From: Undaria pinnatifida
Taxonomy: Eukaryota > Sar > Phaeophyceae > Laminariales > Alariaceae
Direction of reading: 5' to 3'
DNA length: 64,000 nt
Assembly: GCA_012845835.1 (NCBI GenBank)
Contig: JABAKD010000022.1
Location: forward strand, 10,806,718-10,870,717
Shown here one piece after another: positions 1-11,987 of the stretch. Below the pieces are notes generated by a model that worked only from the letters and a program-made list of their open reading frames with translations, did no database searches and had not been told where the DNA came from. Within the stretch, counting starts at the first letter, position 1; the number at the start of each line of letters is the position of its first letter. The position numbers were made by a program, and so were the translations under genes.

Positions 1-58
1 CGGTCCGGTTTCATTCAGGGGCAAGGGTGGTGCGGGCGAAGCCCCCACCTGAACGTAA

Positions 59-295
59 TCGCCTGCGGTGGAGTGCGGCAGAGTCGTGTCCCGACTGCCG
101 CTCGGTAGTGACGACGAGTTTATCGTCAAGGTGGCCTGGGAAAGGCCGGAGGAGGCGGAGAGCACCTGAGAGCCGGTGTCGCGCGTGTTTGATGGCGCGA
201 CGGCCATGCTGCAAACAAAGTTCAAGGCGCTGCTGCTGAAGATGGATCAGAAGCGGGGACTCGTACAGCGGTATGGGCTGCGTTTCTATCATACT
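59..295 (+). pseudogene. Chromodomain remnant of an LTR-retrotransposon polyprotein
   Basis: One frame reads as the C-terminal end of a chromodomain-bearing integrase. It has an acidic lead-in, then EFIVKVAW, a Glu-rich stretch, EPVSRVF, and a helical tail ending near QRYGLRFYH. In chromodomains the segment before EPVSR is normally a Thr-Trp pair; here the Trp position is a TGA stop, which looks like a TGG to TGA change. No intact upstream integrase is visible because the window begins here. The alignment is by eye. An alternative is a host chromodomain gene end, but the in-frame stop and lack of a neighbouring exon favour a dead element. Confidence 0.5.
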
Positions 296-1296
296 GTGGT
301 TTCGGGCGGATCCCGAATTTTGAATTGCTGATTTTCGGTTTGATCGAAATGTTTTTTTTTTCTGACTTGGAATTTCTGCGCCGGGCGCTGATAGCACCTG
401 ACGCAGCCACAGCTGGCGGTTCATTGCCGAGGCTGTGTGTGGACAGAGCATGTCCGGGGTTGATGCTTCCGTTTTACGGGTGACTGTTGTACTGAACTAC
501 ACAATTCATGTGTGGTCTGGGTTTCGGCAAGTTGCATGCGCAATTGGAGGTGTGACGCGTGGTGCGTGGTTTGCTTGAAATTCATTGGTCATGAAGCGGC
601 TGCTGAACAACCGTTGTTCACGGCCAGTAAACGTGGTAGATCTTAGGTCGTGGTGAAACTGACCACGATTTGTTGGATTTGACCATTGCCCAACGTGCGG
701 ACAGCTATGTTTATCAACGCCACTCAGTCTGCGCCAACTTGTGGTTAGTAGCCCGAGATGGGCTTTTGGAGGGTGTTGTACTGCTGTGGTCGTATCATTG
801 GGCATTTTATCGTGCATAGAATGGTTAGATGCATTTTATCAGGGAGTTTCATTGTCATTATTGACGTTTCTTGTGAGCTCTTGAGATCTTGTGATACGAA
901 CGGGAAGGTCCATAGCCGATGGCATGTCACTTCCCGGTGCGATGACAAACGAACTATTGCATTGTGGACAAACGCACTTCGAGCCTACGAGGGGAAGTGG
1001 GAAGTCCTCGGAGCTGATACCACCGGGTCCGCGGTCGCGCGAGTCGGTACAGTTGGCATAAAAACCAAATTTGCCGGAAGCAGCTAAAAAGTCAAGAAAA
1101 AACTGGCAAAACGAGCAGAAACAAAAATAATAAGGCCAAGCAACAAACCAAAGAAAGCTGGACCGTTCCGCAAGTAGTGCACGGAGTCGGTGTCGAAGTG
1201 GGACCCCCGGGAATGCCATGGAGGTGCCAACCGAGCACTTTCAGCCAAAAGATCTAAATAAGTCTATGTACACCGGTGCACAATAGTACTGCTTCT
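296..1296. other. Intergenic stretch, no gene recognised
   Basis: Only short overlapping frames on both strands, without recognisable domains, splice-bounded exons or repeats shared with the rest of the window. Confidence 0.5.
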
Positions 1297-2000
1297 GCTG
1301 CTGCTGTATGCTTCGTACACCTGGTATGAGGTCCGACGATATGTGTTTGACTGCTAGCTGTTACATTGGGCGTGTTAATGTTGTCGTGGTTCAAACTCCT
1401 GCTGCTGTGCACCAAACACACACATACACTCTGACTGCGGCACAAAGGCGAGAGCTTGGAGCACTGCTGTCGTCGTATCGCTGCTGCTGTGTCCTGCTCC
1501 TGCTGTACTGCTCTTTGTTAATGTGCGGCTGCGAGGCTAAGCGGCTAAGCGGTTGCTCTAGCAAAAAAAACACCGCTCTTCTCTTTCGTCTTGTGTACCT
1601 ATGACACCACACACTCCACGTACAGAACCGCACATCCATTTATCATGCAGAAGCACCGTCCGCTGCTGTATGCTGTTGTATGCCTGGTGTGAGGTCAAGA
1701 CGATGTGTGTTTAACTACTGTTGCATTGGACGTGTTAGTGTAACATTATCGTGGTTCGATCTCCTGCTGCTGTGCACCAGCCACACACATGCCCGTGACT
1801 ACTGGCACAAAGGCGAGAGCTTGGAATTCTGCTGCCGTTATATCGCTGCTGTTGTGTGCCAGGTACTGATTTTGTGGCTGCGAGGCTGAGCAGCTGTTTT
1901 GGAAAAAAAATACACCGCTCTTCTTGATCGTCACTGCCACACACATATGTACACAGACACGAAAAAGCACCGTCCGTGGCTATCGCTAACGAGCGCTGCT
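1297..2000. repeat. Diverged tandem duplication, period about 364 bp
   Basis: Two head-to-tail units share blocks in the same order: a CTGCTGCTGTATGC block, a CTGGTRTGAGGTC block (1321 and 1684), CTCCTGCTGCTGTGCACCA, and CACAAAGGCGAGAGCTTGGA (1441 and 1806). The offsets of 363-365 bp give the period. Substitutions and short indels show that the duplication is old. Confidence 0.75.
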
Positions 2001-2388
2001 GCTGCGTATCAGACAGCGGAGAAAGTGAAAACAATGGGCTGATGATGTTGTACAGCGGGCGGGAGAGCAGAACGAAAACAATAATGTGAGAGGGGACCGG
2101 GGTATTTTGTAAAAATTGAACAACGTCAGCTGTTACAAATATCCAAAAATTGTGGGGTTTTCCATGCACCTGCTCGGCTCAGCGAGGCGGAGCACAATCC
2201 CTTGACAAAAAGAGCTAGTTCAGCGACGTTGAATACTCAGAGCTCAGAGCACCGCCACGGAGCTTGGCTAGGATCCAGACATGCGTCGTAATGCACCGAC
2301 GGCCCCCTTGATGAACCCGCAGCCGGAAGTGCGAGAAAATAATATTTAGCCGCCGGAGAGCACCATGCGAAAGAAAGGGAATATTTCA

Positions 2389-2580
2389 CGACTTATCGCT
2401 CCTTCCCGAGGTACAAACGAGGAGAGATGAAGTGCACTCGGTATATAGGAGAAGTAGCGGCTAAATAGACTGGAACGAATTCCGCCACCCCGGTATCCCG
2501 CTACCATGTGGCCAACTTATCACTGGAAACCCCCTACTATACCCACCGATCTTCACATAAGTATCGTATCGAAGCACACA
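2389..2580 (+). repeat. Dispersed repeat, copy A
   Basis: This matches 8349-8523 in the same orientation over about 180 bp with scattered differences. Shared blocks include AGTAGCGGCTAAAT, TTCCGCCACCCCG and TATCCCGCTACCATGT. No coding capacity is visible and the family is not identified. Confidence 0.7.
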
Positions 2581-3257
2581 ATCAACAGCCTCCCTGCTTC
2601 GTAACAGATACGGCATGACACCATGTTGTTATCATTTTCTCAAGGTAGACGAGTCAATGAATAGTACGGTCAATCAATATCCTCCCAACACTACTGTGAC
2701 AGAAAGAAATATTGCAGTACCATAGTCCCTGAAAACCACTCCTAAAACCAAGAATCACAATCCAGGGACAGTACGCAGGATAATCTCCAAAACCTAATAT
2801 CTAAAGTCCTACGTCCAAAATCCAAAATCCGAAATCGAAAGTCCAAAATCCAAACTCTGAAAAGTCCAACATCAACCCCCCGGTGATCAGCACTCAGCCT
2901 CCCCGGTAAAACGGTCATCAGCTCCATTGAAATAGCTGGCAAGACAAGGGTAGGTTTGAAATTGGTGTACTATTAATAGCACAGCAGTCTTGAAGCCACA
3001 AATCTCCAACACCAGTGAATCCGCACTCAATTGCCGTCACTAGTGGAGTTTCACGACAGTAATCACACGGACACCGGTGATGAGTGTACTACTAGCAGCA
3101 CAGCAGTCTTGAATCAACAAATCTCAGACTATATCCGTCCGCGCTCAGCTGCCATAGCTAGTGGAGTTTCACCACAATCAGTAATCATGCTGACATCAGC
3201 TGGTGAAATAGGATTGGAACGAGTATACTATTAATAGGACAGTAGTCCCCATTATAC
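2581..3257. repeat. Intergenic stretch with an internal direct repeat
   Basis: Two related blocks occur near 2965-3070 and 3080-3235. They share TACTA(T/G)(T/C)A, AGCACAGCAGTCTTGAA and the CTAGTGGAGTTTCACNACA block. A run of short CCAAAATCCAAAATCC-type repeats lies at 2790-2860. No gene is seen. Confidence 0.5.
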
Positions 3258-3259
3258 TA

Positions 3260-4579
3260 CAGTAGGTGGGCCTATATAGTGCGGGTATGTGACACGGCTC
3301 CGTACCCGCACTATATCGACCTCGCGCACTATATGATTTCTGGCCTTTATAGTGCGGGTACCCGCACAATTCGCGACTAGAATCAACTCAATAGTGCGGG
3401 TTAGCGCTCTATTCGCGATTTCACTTGTTTAAAGCACAGAACAAAGCCAACGGCAAGGTGTACGAAGGTGAACAAGCTGTCGATACATGCATCTGTACGT
3501 GGTGAGAAGAAGACAGCCTGTTGCAGCGTTGAATAGGCCTGCTGCACCCGGGTACAGCGTGGTTGCTCATGACGACGCGCTCGCACGTCTGAGTGCACCA
3601 CCCGTCTGTGTGTGCGAAGTCCCATCGTTGGTTGAGATGGAATTTATTAAGTTCGTAGAGGAATGGATTGACTACTAAATGCAAGCTCTGCAAACGAAAC
3701 GTAAACGTGCCAAACGGTGACATCCTCTCAGGAAAAAAAAGCGGGAAACTGGAACAACAACAAACATACGTCTCTACTCGTACTTCTCGTACGCTCTACC
3801 TTTGTGACTACGAGAAAATCCGCAACAACGCAACACCACGCATACCCTTGGGCTTGGTTTTAATGCACGAACAAGTAAAACGCGCCAACCTTTGACTTAC
3901 TGTACTTCGTACGAGTCACTTCACCACACATGAAAGTCAGGCACTCCGTAGACCCGCGCCCCACCCACCCCCCCCCAAAAGAAAAACGAACAACGCCAAT
4001 CGTTTCACGTGTCAAAATACCCCCGGACATCAGTCTGGCGAGATGGCCGCGATGCATGCTCTGCAATCATCAACATCCGTGCCCTCTGGAGCAAATGGCC
4101 GGCCTCATTGATGCCGGACGCTTCTGCGTAGTTTTCCAGGGCGGCGAAGTGCTGGAGAACTTCCGCATACGACGGTGGCTCGGTGCGAACGCCTTCGACG
4201 TCGTCGTCGTCCTCACTCTCCAGATGGGGAAGATGGCAGAGTTCGCCTGCTGCACACGGCATCGTGAGCCTCTACACTGCTGTTCGTGTTGCCAGTAGGG
4301 TCCGCCGGGTGGTAGGGGTACTGTACAGCTGTAGTACTGTACTGCTGTACCGCAGCACTGCGGGTTTGTGGTCAGTTTGACCCCATGATCTAAGGCGGGG
4401 TGACGTCAGACCCGCACTATATCGGGTGTGAGGTGGTCCAAATCCGCATTATATAGACCTGTGCCCCTATTGTGCGTCATGCGCACTATATAGGCCCGAA
4501 TTTTGTGCCAAGCGATTTCACCCGAACTATACCGGCAGGGGCGCACTATATAACCCGCACTATATAGGCCCACCTACTG
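3260..4579. mobile_element. Tc1/mariner superfamily element, pogo/Tigger-like, deletion derivative (1,320 bp)
   Basis: The left end reads CAGTAGGTGGGCCTATATAG and continues TGCGGGT; the right end at 4552-4579 is its reverse complement, giving a terminal inverted repeat of at least 27 bp. Each end is flanked by the dinucleotide TA (3258-3259 and 4580-4581), the target duplication of the Tc1/mariner superfamily, whose members often begin CAGT. Degenerate subterminal copies of the CTATATAGTGCGGGT motif lie inside both ends (3295-3415 and 4408-4560) in both orientations. The interior keeps a C-terminal transposase-like piece on the minus strand (4005-4262), too short to be autonomous. Confidence 0.8.
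4005..4262 (-). pseudogene. C-terminal fragment of a pogo/Tigger-type (DDE_1/CENP-B-like) transposase
   Basis: This 85-codon frame has an acidic run (ESEDDDDVE), then PPSYAEVLQHFAALENYA, a helical stretch, and the ending RQTDVRGYFDT just before the stop. Proteins of the Tigger/pogo/jerky group commonly end in a helical segment followed by a basic-QT-[IV]-x-x-[FY]F motif, which this resembles. The N-terminal DNA-binding and catalytic domains are absent; only about 300 bp remain between this frame and the right inverted repeat. It sits inside an element with matching TA and CAGT ends, which supports the assignment independently. Confidence 0.55.
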
Positions 4580-4581
4580 TA

Positions 4582-5839
4582 CTGGGTCAGATAGCCGCCT
4601 GCCACCTGTGTTGATCCTCCTAAAAAACGAAAATGAGATACAACCTATGACGTCAAATATTAATATTTTAGGAACCGGGTTTGGTCAAAAACATCCTTGC
4701 ACTGGGTCATTCAGCGTTCTGTGCTTTTTCACCGGCGCCGTGCTCCCCACTGAAGCCTTCAAATGACACACCACGCCCGTGGGAACCCCACCAAGTCATG
4801 ATATAGTCGGATCCGTAGCTGATGTGGCCTTGTCTTGTAAGAAGTGGAGAAATCCAGTGCGCTGCGGCCATGTAGTGTTTCGTTTGCGCAGGTGCTACCT
4901 ATAGTCCTAGCAGTCACGCAGCCAGCTTAGGCATTTTTCACCGTCACTGTCGGGGTGGTAAATGTTAATGAAATCACTCAAGATTCGCCGTGTGCTCGGG
5001 TATAGAGGGAGGGAAGGTATTCCAGGATGGTGGGATTTGTGATTCAAGTCACCGACGCCGCGATCGCTGGAGACGTGCGCCTAAAAAAGCAACGAAATGT
5101 GGAAAAAACACTGCGTTGTAGTGTTGTGCCGCTAGATCGCAGGAAAAGTTTTTCTTCAAAAACCACATGTACATACGTACTGGCACTGATCATCGCTACA
5201 GCAGCAGTAAAACAACGACTTGCCCACAGTATCAGAGAGGGAAATCCAACGACCTGGAACCACATTTCGAACGTCAGCGACACTGTCGCGGTGCTTACAG
5301 ATCACCAATCCTGCTGCCGCTTGTCCACACTGTAGTGAGAGCACCTAAGACCCCATCGCAGGGTGGCGCGGTTTCTAACTAGCTGTGACGCCGGAATTAT
5401 GGCAGAACTGCGGAATATCGTGCGATTATATTGCAGTGGTAAAGGTGGTTCGAGATCTGTATTTCGGCATAGTTTGGCCCCAATTTTTGTTTTTTTTGTG
5501 GGCAGAGCAACACAGGTGCTTCCGACTGGGTACACACCCAAAAACCCGTCCAAATTCCAAGTGCTCAAATCCCAAAACATACTCACGTCATACCAGGTAC
5601 TAGACAATGACATGGAGAAAAATCGTTATTCCAAAAGTACAGAATCGGTCATTGCCTCCCGAATTTAAAATCCCATCGACAAATCTTCAATATTGAAAAG
5701 CAGAAGAACCTCATTTTCATTATTGAAACTCTTCCGACCCAAAGATTTTCAGTCTACGTTTCTCTAACTTCCAAAGCCCCCAAATCAGAAAGATTAAAAT
5801 ATCGTTTAGCATTCCATCAAATGCACGTTTTTTGTCCAA
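4582..5839. other. Intergenic stretch, no gene recognised
   Basis: No domain, no convincing splice-bounded coding segment and no repeat shared elsewhere was seen. The overlapping short frames around 5044-5670 show no family resemblance. Confidence 0.4.
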
Positions 5840-6079
5840 CCAGTCCCGTTCTGGTTTTATCCATACCAAGCTCTCAAGACGCGTTAGATTGCAAGACCTG
5901 TTGATTAGAACATCATGCGCTCCCTAGACTACCAAAATGGCACAGCTCTAGCTAGTATACGCCAAATCTACCATCACACGCATGGCTTTAGCGCAACCAG
6001 TCCGCTCTGGTACTGTCCATACCAAGCTCTCAAGATTCGTTAGATTTACAAGACTTGGATTAGGACAGTATGCGCTCCT
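5840..6079 (+). repeat. Direct repeat pair, units about 83 bp
   Basis: The block from AGTCCCGTTCTGG to ATGCGCTCC (5842-5923) recurs at 5996-6079. The shared core is TCCATACCAAGCTCTCAAGA, followed by CGTTAGATT. The offset is about 155 bp. A tandem duplication with later divergence is the simplest reading. Confidence 0.7.
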
Positions 6080-8348
6080 TCAATCACGGAGGTTACCATA
6101 CAGATTCAAGCAAGACACTGTGGTGGAATCACTCGGCGCCGTCAGCGGAGATGTAGAACAAAACCAAGATGAAAAGTCTCCCGTCAAAATACCAGCATAC
6201 AAATTTCTAGAAAAGTGTCTACCAGCGTTCAACCTCAACTCGCAAAGATCATTGGTCAACACGATGCGGTTCAGGTTTCAGCGGGATTGGTCGTTCATCG
6301 TACCTACCTACTGATCCCGCTGTCTTACTGCTATGGTATATGGAGAACGGCCCCGGCTCGATCAGCTGCTAGGTAAACGCATCAGCGGATATATTTTTTC
6401 TACTCAAAGCCAAGTCGTCCTGTCAGATTCCAGGTGAGTGTAACCCGAACTATCACTTCAGGCTGTAGAAAAAGCGAACCTATCGCATTGAATCATTAGA
6501 TATCTCCCCGCACATCCTGCCATAAAGCCATTATATTCCAGAGCTGAGTTGATGCCTATTTGACGCCAGTGTGGCACAACTTCAAACCGCGTTTTTTGTT
6601 TCAAATAACCAATTAATCAGAGCGCGAACGCCTCGCTACACGTTGCTAGGGTGTTAAGTGAAGGGTCAAATTATCAACATGTATAGTAATGCTGCACGAG
6701 TTGTAATCTATCCTGGCAGGCCAACTTTCCCCCTTCCATCGTCCAACTGTTATAAGGCTTAGTTTGGGTAAGCTATCCGGCCGACCTGCTCTCCCGCCGT
6801 TTGAGGAGGGGAAGAGTGTTATATGGCTTAGTTTGGGTAAGCTATTGGTTAACCTTTTGCACGTGGTCAAACGGACTAATACTCCTCTAATTCCTTAACA
6901 CAACTCTTCGAAGGACTGATAATTAATGGATTGGCCGCCTCGGGAGTCAACACTTCGACATGGCCATCTAACAGACAAACTTCCCCCCATCCATCATCCA
7001 ACGTCCCGAGGTTCAGATAATGAATGGGTGCCACTCGACTCGCTGCCTAGCAGACCAACTTTCCTCCATCCTCACCTTTCAGTTTCGTTATATTTTTGCC
7101 TGATTTTTCGTCAGTTGAGTTTTTGCAAAAAATGTGGACCACCTTAGACAAACAAACTTGGGCGAGAAAAAAAAACAGAGGTCAGGTCTCGGGGTGGGCA
7201 TATATAACACGTGTGCAAAGTTTCAGGGTCTATCTCTCTACAACGGCCTGGACATTTGGACTTTTGTGCCAAAAAATGAGTCAAGATACAGTATTTACTC
7301 CAAATGACTTGGTTTTAGTGTAAGATCCAGTTTTTTCGCTAGATTCTCTGCTTAATGTTGAACATAGGCGGGTCAGATCTTCGATTTTTTGCGCGAAATT
7401 TCCGCAGACATGCCTTAGAGTACGTCCAAGCGGTTTGTGCTAAATGCGGCGCATTTTTTATTTTCGCCCCCGCTTGGAAAAAGCCCGAGTATCATTGAAA
7501 AAATTGAAGGCCTGTCATTGGTCGATACGAGTTTCGGTCCTAGAGACAGCCCGAGGCCGTTAATGAAAAACCCGACCAGGTCACCCTCTTCCACTGGTCA
7601 TGGGGGTTAGTATGATACCAAATATTCACCGTTTGACTAAATATTGCGAGCATCATTCGTGGGGGAGAGAATTTCGGGTTTTTAACGTGAACCAGCCTGT
7701 AGAGCGTGAGTTAGCGAAATTAGATGAAGATCCACGAGCTTAAAAAGCTGAAAAGTGGGAATGCTGAACCCTATGCGTGAAGGGCAGACACCTTTGACCA
7801 CGGCCTGTCCAGAAGGTCGCTGAGGGTAAAACCTCTCACGGGCTGGGGAGTAAATTGATGGCTATGTATAGCACACACCTACAACTGCAGAAAACAAGGC
7901 GCTCGCTGAAAAGCTGCAGCCCACAGCAGTAGAACAAAGCAGCACTCAAAAACGATCAAAATAGAAAAAACGAGGCCTACGTGCCATTGCGCTAGGGAAA
8001 GTAAAGTTGTTTACTCTACCAGCCACCGCCCGCTAGTGCCCTTGCCCGGCGAGGCGCTCCAGTCTCGTCCCCCCAGCTCTAGTTCGTCCGTCTGCTGCTG
8101 CTGTTGCCACTGCTGGTGTTTCGCTATAACCCTCCGTCCGACATCATCTCCAGGCTCCAGCTAGCCCTTTTCCTCACAAGAGCCAATTGTTGCACAACAC
8201 GCTGGCTTCTAAAACATTGGAGTCGCGGTCGGGAGATAACTATCGTGTTTCATTGACCTTATGAAGCGTAGAGGGCTTTCCCACTGCTCAGGCAGATGTG
8301 GGGTGGTGGGTCACCAGCGGGTAGATAATGCATCATGTATACCACGGT
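6080..8348. other. Intergenic stretch, no gene; short duplicated block
   Basis: No coding exon is recognised in 2.3 kb. A short duplication is visible, GGCTTAGTTTGGGTAAGCTAT, near 6757 and again near 6826. The block 7700-7830 is a diverged copy of the unit duplicated at 48932-49590: it shares GCGTGAGTTAGC, GATGAA, CACGAGC, CTATGCG and a CCACGGCCTGTCCAGAAG end. Confidence 0.45.
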
Positions 8349-8523
8349 ATATTATCGCTCTTTGCCGAGGTAAAAACGAGGAGAGAAGAAGTGGGAGTAG
8401 CGGCTAAATTGACTAGAACTTATTCCGCCACCCCGATATCCCGCTACCATGTAGCCAACCTATCATTGGAACTCCCTACTATAGTCAACCGTCGCCACAT
8501 CTGTATCGTATTTAAAGCACACA
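8349..8523 (+). repeat. Dispersed repeat, copy B
   Basis: Second copy of the repeat at 2389-2580, in the same orientation. It is somewhat shorter because a GCACTCGGTATATAG-type segment is reduced. Confidence 0.7.
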
Positions 8524-9221
8524 AAAAGAAAAATTGTGCTGTTGAACCGCTACTCTTATACTTGTTATACAGGTGGGCTGCGAGATAAAATAAGCAAGGA
8601 GAGGTTCAGGTGCTTGCTTGGACTAATGATCGCTTGATGTCGCAGCGAAGCGTATGATCGAATATTCGTCCAATAAGCAAGTGTCATAAGATTGACTTTT
8701 GTTACAGTACGACCAACACGTTTGACGTGTTCAACTCCGGAACGTCTTACGAAAGGGAAGCCCTTGCTTGGCTGTTTCTTTCATGACTGGCGTCGTAGCA
8801 CATGCCTCTTCTGCCTCCTACGAGGTACCAGGAATGACACAATTCATGCGTTTAAGTTTGCCTCTCGAATGGAATATAATACGAGTAGCGGTACCACGCA
8901 CACAGCAGAAAAATGCGTGTCTCATGTGAGTACCTGATGCGTCTCTCCCTTTTGACGGTCGGCAATACTTGGGGCGTATATTGAGGCGGGATAGTGCTTT
9001 ACGAATGAAAGTCGAGTTCGCCACTGTACGACCCCTCCTGCGACCTTTTATTTGCGGTCGCCCGGACGGATAGGATCAAGTAAGTTGCACAGCATCGCCG
9101 GCTGTCGGTGTTGCTCTCTTCGTATCACTGTGTCTAGGTGCTGCTGTTTATCTCATACAAACGAATGACTTGATGTTGTTGCGCCGCTAACCAGTCTTTT
9201 CACTGTTAACTCCCCTGCATC

Positions 9222-11211
9222 ATGTTTCTCCCCTTTCCAAATATCGTGTTCTACAGCGTTTTCAACAAGGGGTACGACGTGGACAAATCTTTCTTCATCA
9301 CTACGACACACAAAGCTCTCGACGGCCGACGTCGGCCATTGACCACCGGCCCAACCCGTGACAGCGAAGGGCAAGAAGAGAGCGCGGTCACGCTGGTCCT
9401 GGTGGTCAAGCCGCGGGGCGTAATCGAGGCGTGCTACCTGGAAATCAGCGAAGGACAAGCGTGTGGGGAAGAAACGTTGGATCTGTTTTCAGACATTAAA
9501 AGTGTGATTCCACATCCGGATCCTTCCGCGTGGGAAGCGTCGCGTGCGTACCCTTTTCCTTTGGGTGGGAATTCCCCCCGCCTGTGTTCTCAGGTGCGAG
9601 GAGCGGCGGAGATTTTTCGAAAGCCTTGTTCACTAGTTCGTGATTTCGAAAATCGTGTTCATGATTTTGGCATCTCAGAGTCGAGTGTTGTGGAAGACAA
9701 GGGTGTTTCTGCTCCCTTGACAAAGCCGAATGGTTGTTACGGGCAAGTTTGTAGGTGTTTCATGCGTCAGTGTCGTCGATCAAATCTAGGCAGGTTCTTC
9801 TATCGCGCTTAGTTCCATTGTAGTCTGTCGACGAACAGTGAACAATGCCTGCTTGCACTAGTCATGTTGACCAAATATTTGGTTGCGCGCTCGGTTTGCT
9901 TTACACATAACACTATGAATAGTTTATTGTCTAGTGTGTTTATTGCCAGGAAGCCTTTTGCCGGCAAGGCTGCCATCAGCCTTGCTGAATGCGGCGGCAT
10001 CTATCTCTCGATGCTTTTCGCGCAGGGCGTTGGCGGCAGTTTTACTCACTTCTACTCTGGGACCCTGCATGCGATTGATTTCGAGTGCCCAGAGGGAACG
10101 CCAGTGCTAGCTATGGCTAGTGGAACGGTGAAGGAAGTACGTCAGTCCATCACTGCTGGTGGAGTTCACGCTCGTGGTCTGTTCGAATGGAACTCGGTGA
10201 GTGTGTGGTACGTGTTAGTGCTGTATTCTTTCTGACATATGTTCCTCACTTGCTCACATTGTTTTTGTTTTGTGTCCATGTGTCGGATGCAAACAAATGC
10301 GACATTCCAACTATTTCCCAGAGCGCAAAATGCCGCTGACCCCGCCTCTTGTCACCCCATTGAAGATGTTCCCGAAATTGGAGGGTGACACTTGTTTCAA
10401 TCGACGGCTCAAACAACAGCCAAGGCATCCCCGAGACGCGTACAAATATAGGGATAGCGCTTTTGGCCTAAATACTTCTGGCTGATGAAGCTCCTAAACC
10501 AACATCGCTAGAATGCCGTTCATGCTTTACAATATTGCTCGGTGTGTCTGGGCCATGGAGTTGTTCATCGGCTTTCACTTTGTTTTTTCTCGAAGTCAGT
10601 GTTTGGGGTGGGGTAGAGAGCTGCTCAAGTGTGGAGCCTTGAGAAAAAATGGTGCTTCCCCTGTCGTAGCCGGGCAGCCGCCTGCTTCCAAGTAATAAGT
10701 GTGGACCAGCGCGCGAACCCGCCCACACTACGCCCGTCGTGCCCCGCCTCACCCCCGGCAGGTGAGCATCCTACAGGACGACGGCCTCCTAGCTGAATAC
10801 GTCCACATTCTCGCGGACTCCTCGCTCGTTGAGCCGGGCGATCGAGTCGTGACCGGGCAGCCTATCTGTGCGTCTGGGGGCGCTGGATTTTGCCCTACCC
10901 CGCACCTCCATTTTCAGGTGCAAGAAGGAGAGGGGGATAACGTTCCTACCGCTCTGTTCGCGCTGCTTGACGGTGACGGCAAGTCATATTTCCCTGTAGC
11001 TGGGAGGTGGTACGGGCCTCAAGGCCAGGTAGAAGCGCCCTTGATACGGCAGCCGGGACAGGCAAGCGGAGCGGTGAAGAGTGCTGTTGTGGAGAGCCGC
11101 GAGGGCGGAAGCGTTGATGGGAGAGAGCCGGGACTGGTCGGGGAGTGTGAGGAAGGGAACGATGGGGCTGCCGCACGGTTGACGCCATCGCAAGCACATT
11201 GTCCGCGGTAG
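9222..11211 (+). CDS. M23 family metallopeptidase (LytM/peptidase M23-like), at least three exons
   Basis: Exons 9222-9593, 10026-10196 and 10762-11211 join in phase 0 with GT-AG introns to about 330 residues ending in TAG. The first exon ends in AYPFPLGGNSP. The second carries SFTHFYSGTLHAIDF followed by ECPEGTPVLAMASGTV, the M23 core with the first zinc-ligand His and Asp. The third has AEYVHIL, a GDRVVTGQPI turn and the PHLHFQV motif with the remaining zinc ligands. The family hydrolyses peptide bonds, usually in bacterial peptidoglycan; the substrate here is unknown. The start is uncertain: an acceptor (CTACAG) at 9251-9256 lies inside the frame, so 9257 may be an exon boundary and a signal-peptide exon may lie upstream. 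The last 55 or so residues are low in family resemblance. Confidence 0.8.
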
Positions 11212-11987
11212 TTTTTTGCCTCCTCAGCATGAGGTGCTTATGCCGACGGGCGGGCCCGTTTTAGGACCCATGAGATTTGGCCGATATATTTAAAAATCTC
11301 TAGGAAGATCGTGCACCAGCACACGGTTTCCATGTTGCGCGTGCTTCTTACAGATCCTCTAGGTGCAGTTCGGAAACATCCCATACCCCAGCAGCCCGGG
11401 TTGCTTTGTGTAGCCGATGCTATAGTCTTGGTTCGTTTTGGACTGAAACCCCAAAGGGATTAAACAAGGAGTTAAACGTAGCGCATACAGCGGACCTGGC
11501 AATGTGGCCGCGCGGATCTTGGAGGGTAGTTTTTACGCTCTCTGACTGGCCGAGGGCTATGTGGTGGTCCGCAGATCGGAAAAAAATAACATATATCGAA
11601 AAGCGGCGCAGCCTCGCTTCTCGCCCGTTTCTGGCCGGTTTGGGGTCCGGGCTGGGGTTAGGGTTAGGGGTCGGAATGGGTCTACGCCCGTACCTCGATC
11701 CCACCAGGAAGTGCTTCCTAGCTCGCAAACGCGAACAGCCCACCGGCCCAATTATCCGCGTGGCCAGATTATTAGGCGAGCTCAGCGCATAGGACAAGCT
11801 CAATACACCCAACAAATATCGGTCAAAGTCGGGTTCGCGCCATGCCAGGGGCCATACCTCAAACAAAACATCGCGTATTTCAGCGGCTAAAGCCAGTTAG
11901 AGATGAGCAACACATCGATACACCCAGCTTGCAAATATGAGTTTCGACGAAGTCTTCGATCTTACAGCTGAAGTGCATTTATATTTT
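11212..11987. other. Intergenic stretch between convergent genes; copy of the MSFDE repeat
   Basis: The M23 gene ends from the left and the MSS51-like gene ends from the right, so this is a 3'-3' interval. The segment 11925-11985 belongs to the dispersed repeat whose frame starts MSFDEVFDLTAEV (ATG at 11937). No other coding sequence was recognised. Confidence 0.5.

Noticed and set aside
11650-11670. GGGTTAGGGTTAGGGG, also near 17312, as interstitial telomere
   Set aside because: Only two repeat units at each site; too short to support a telomere relic.
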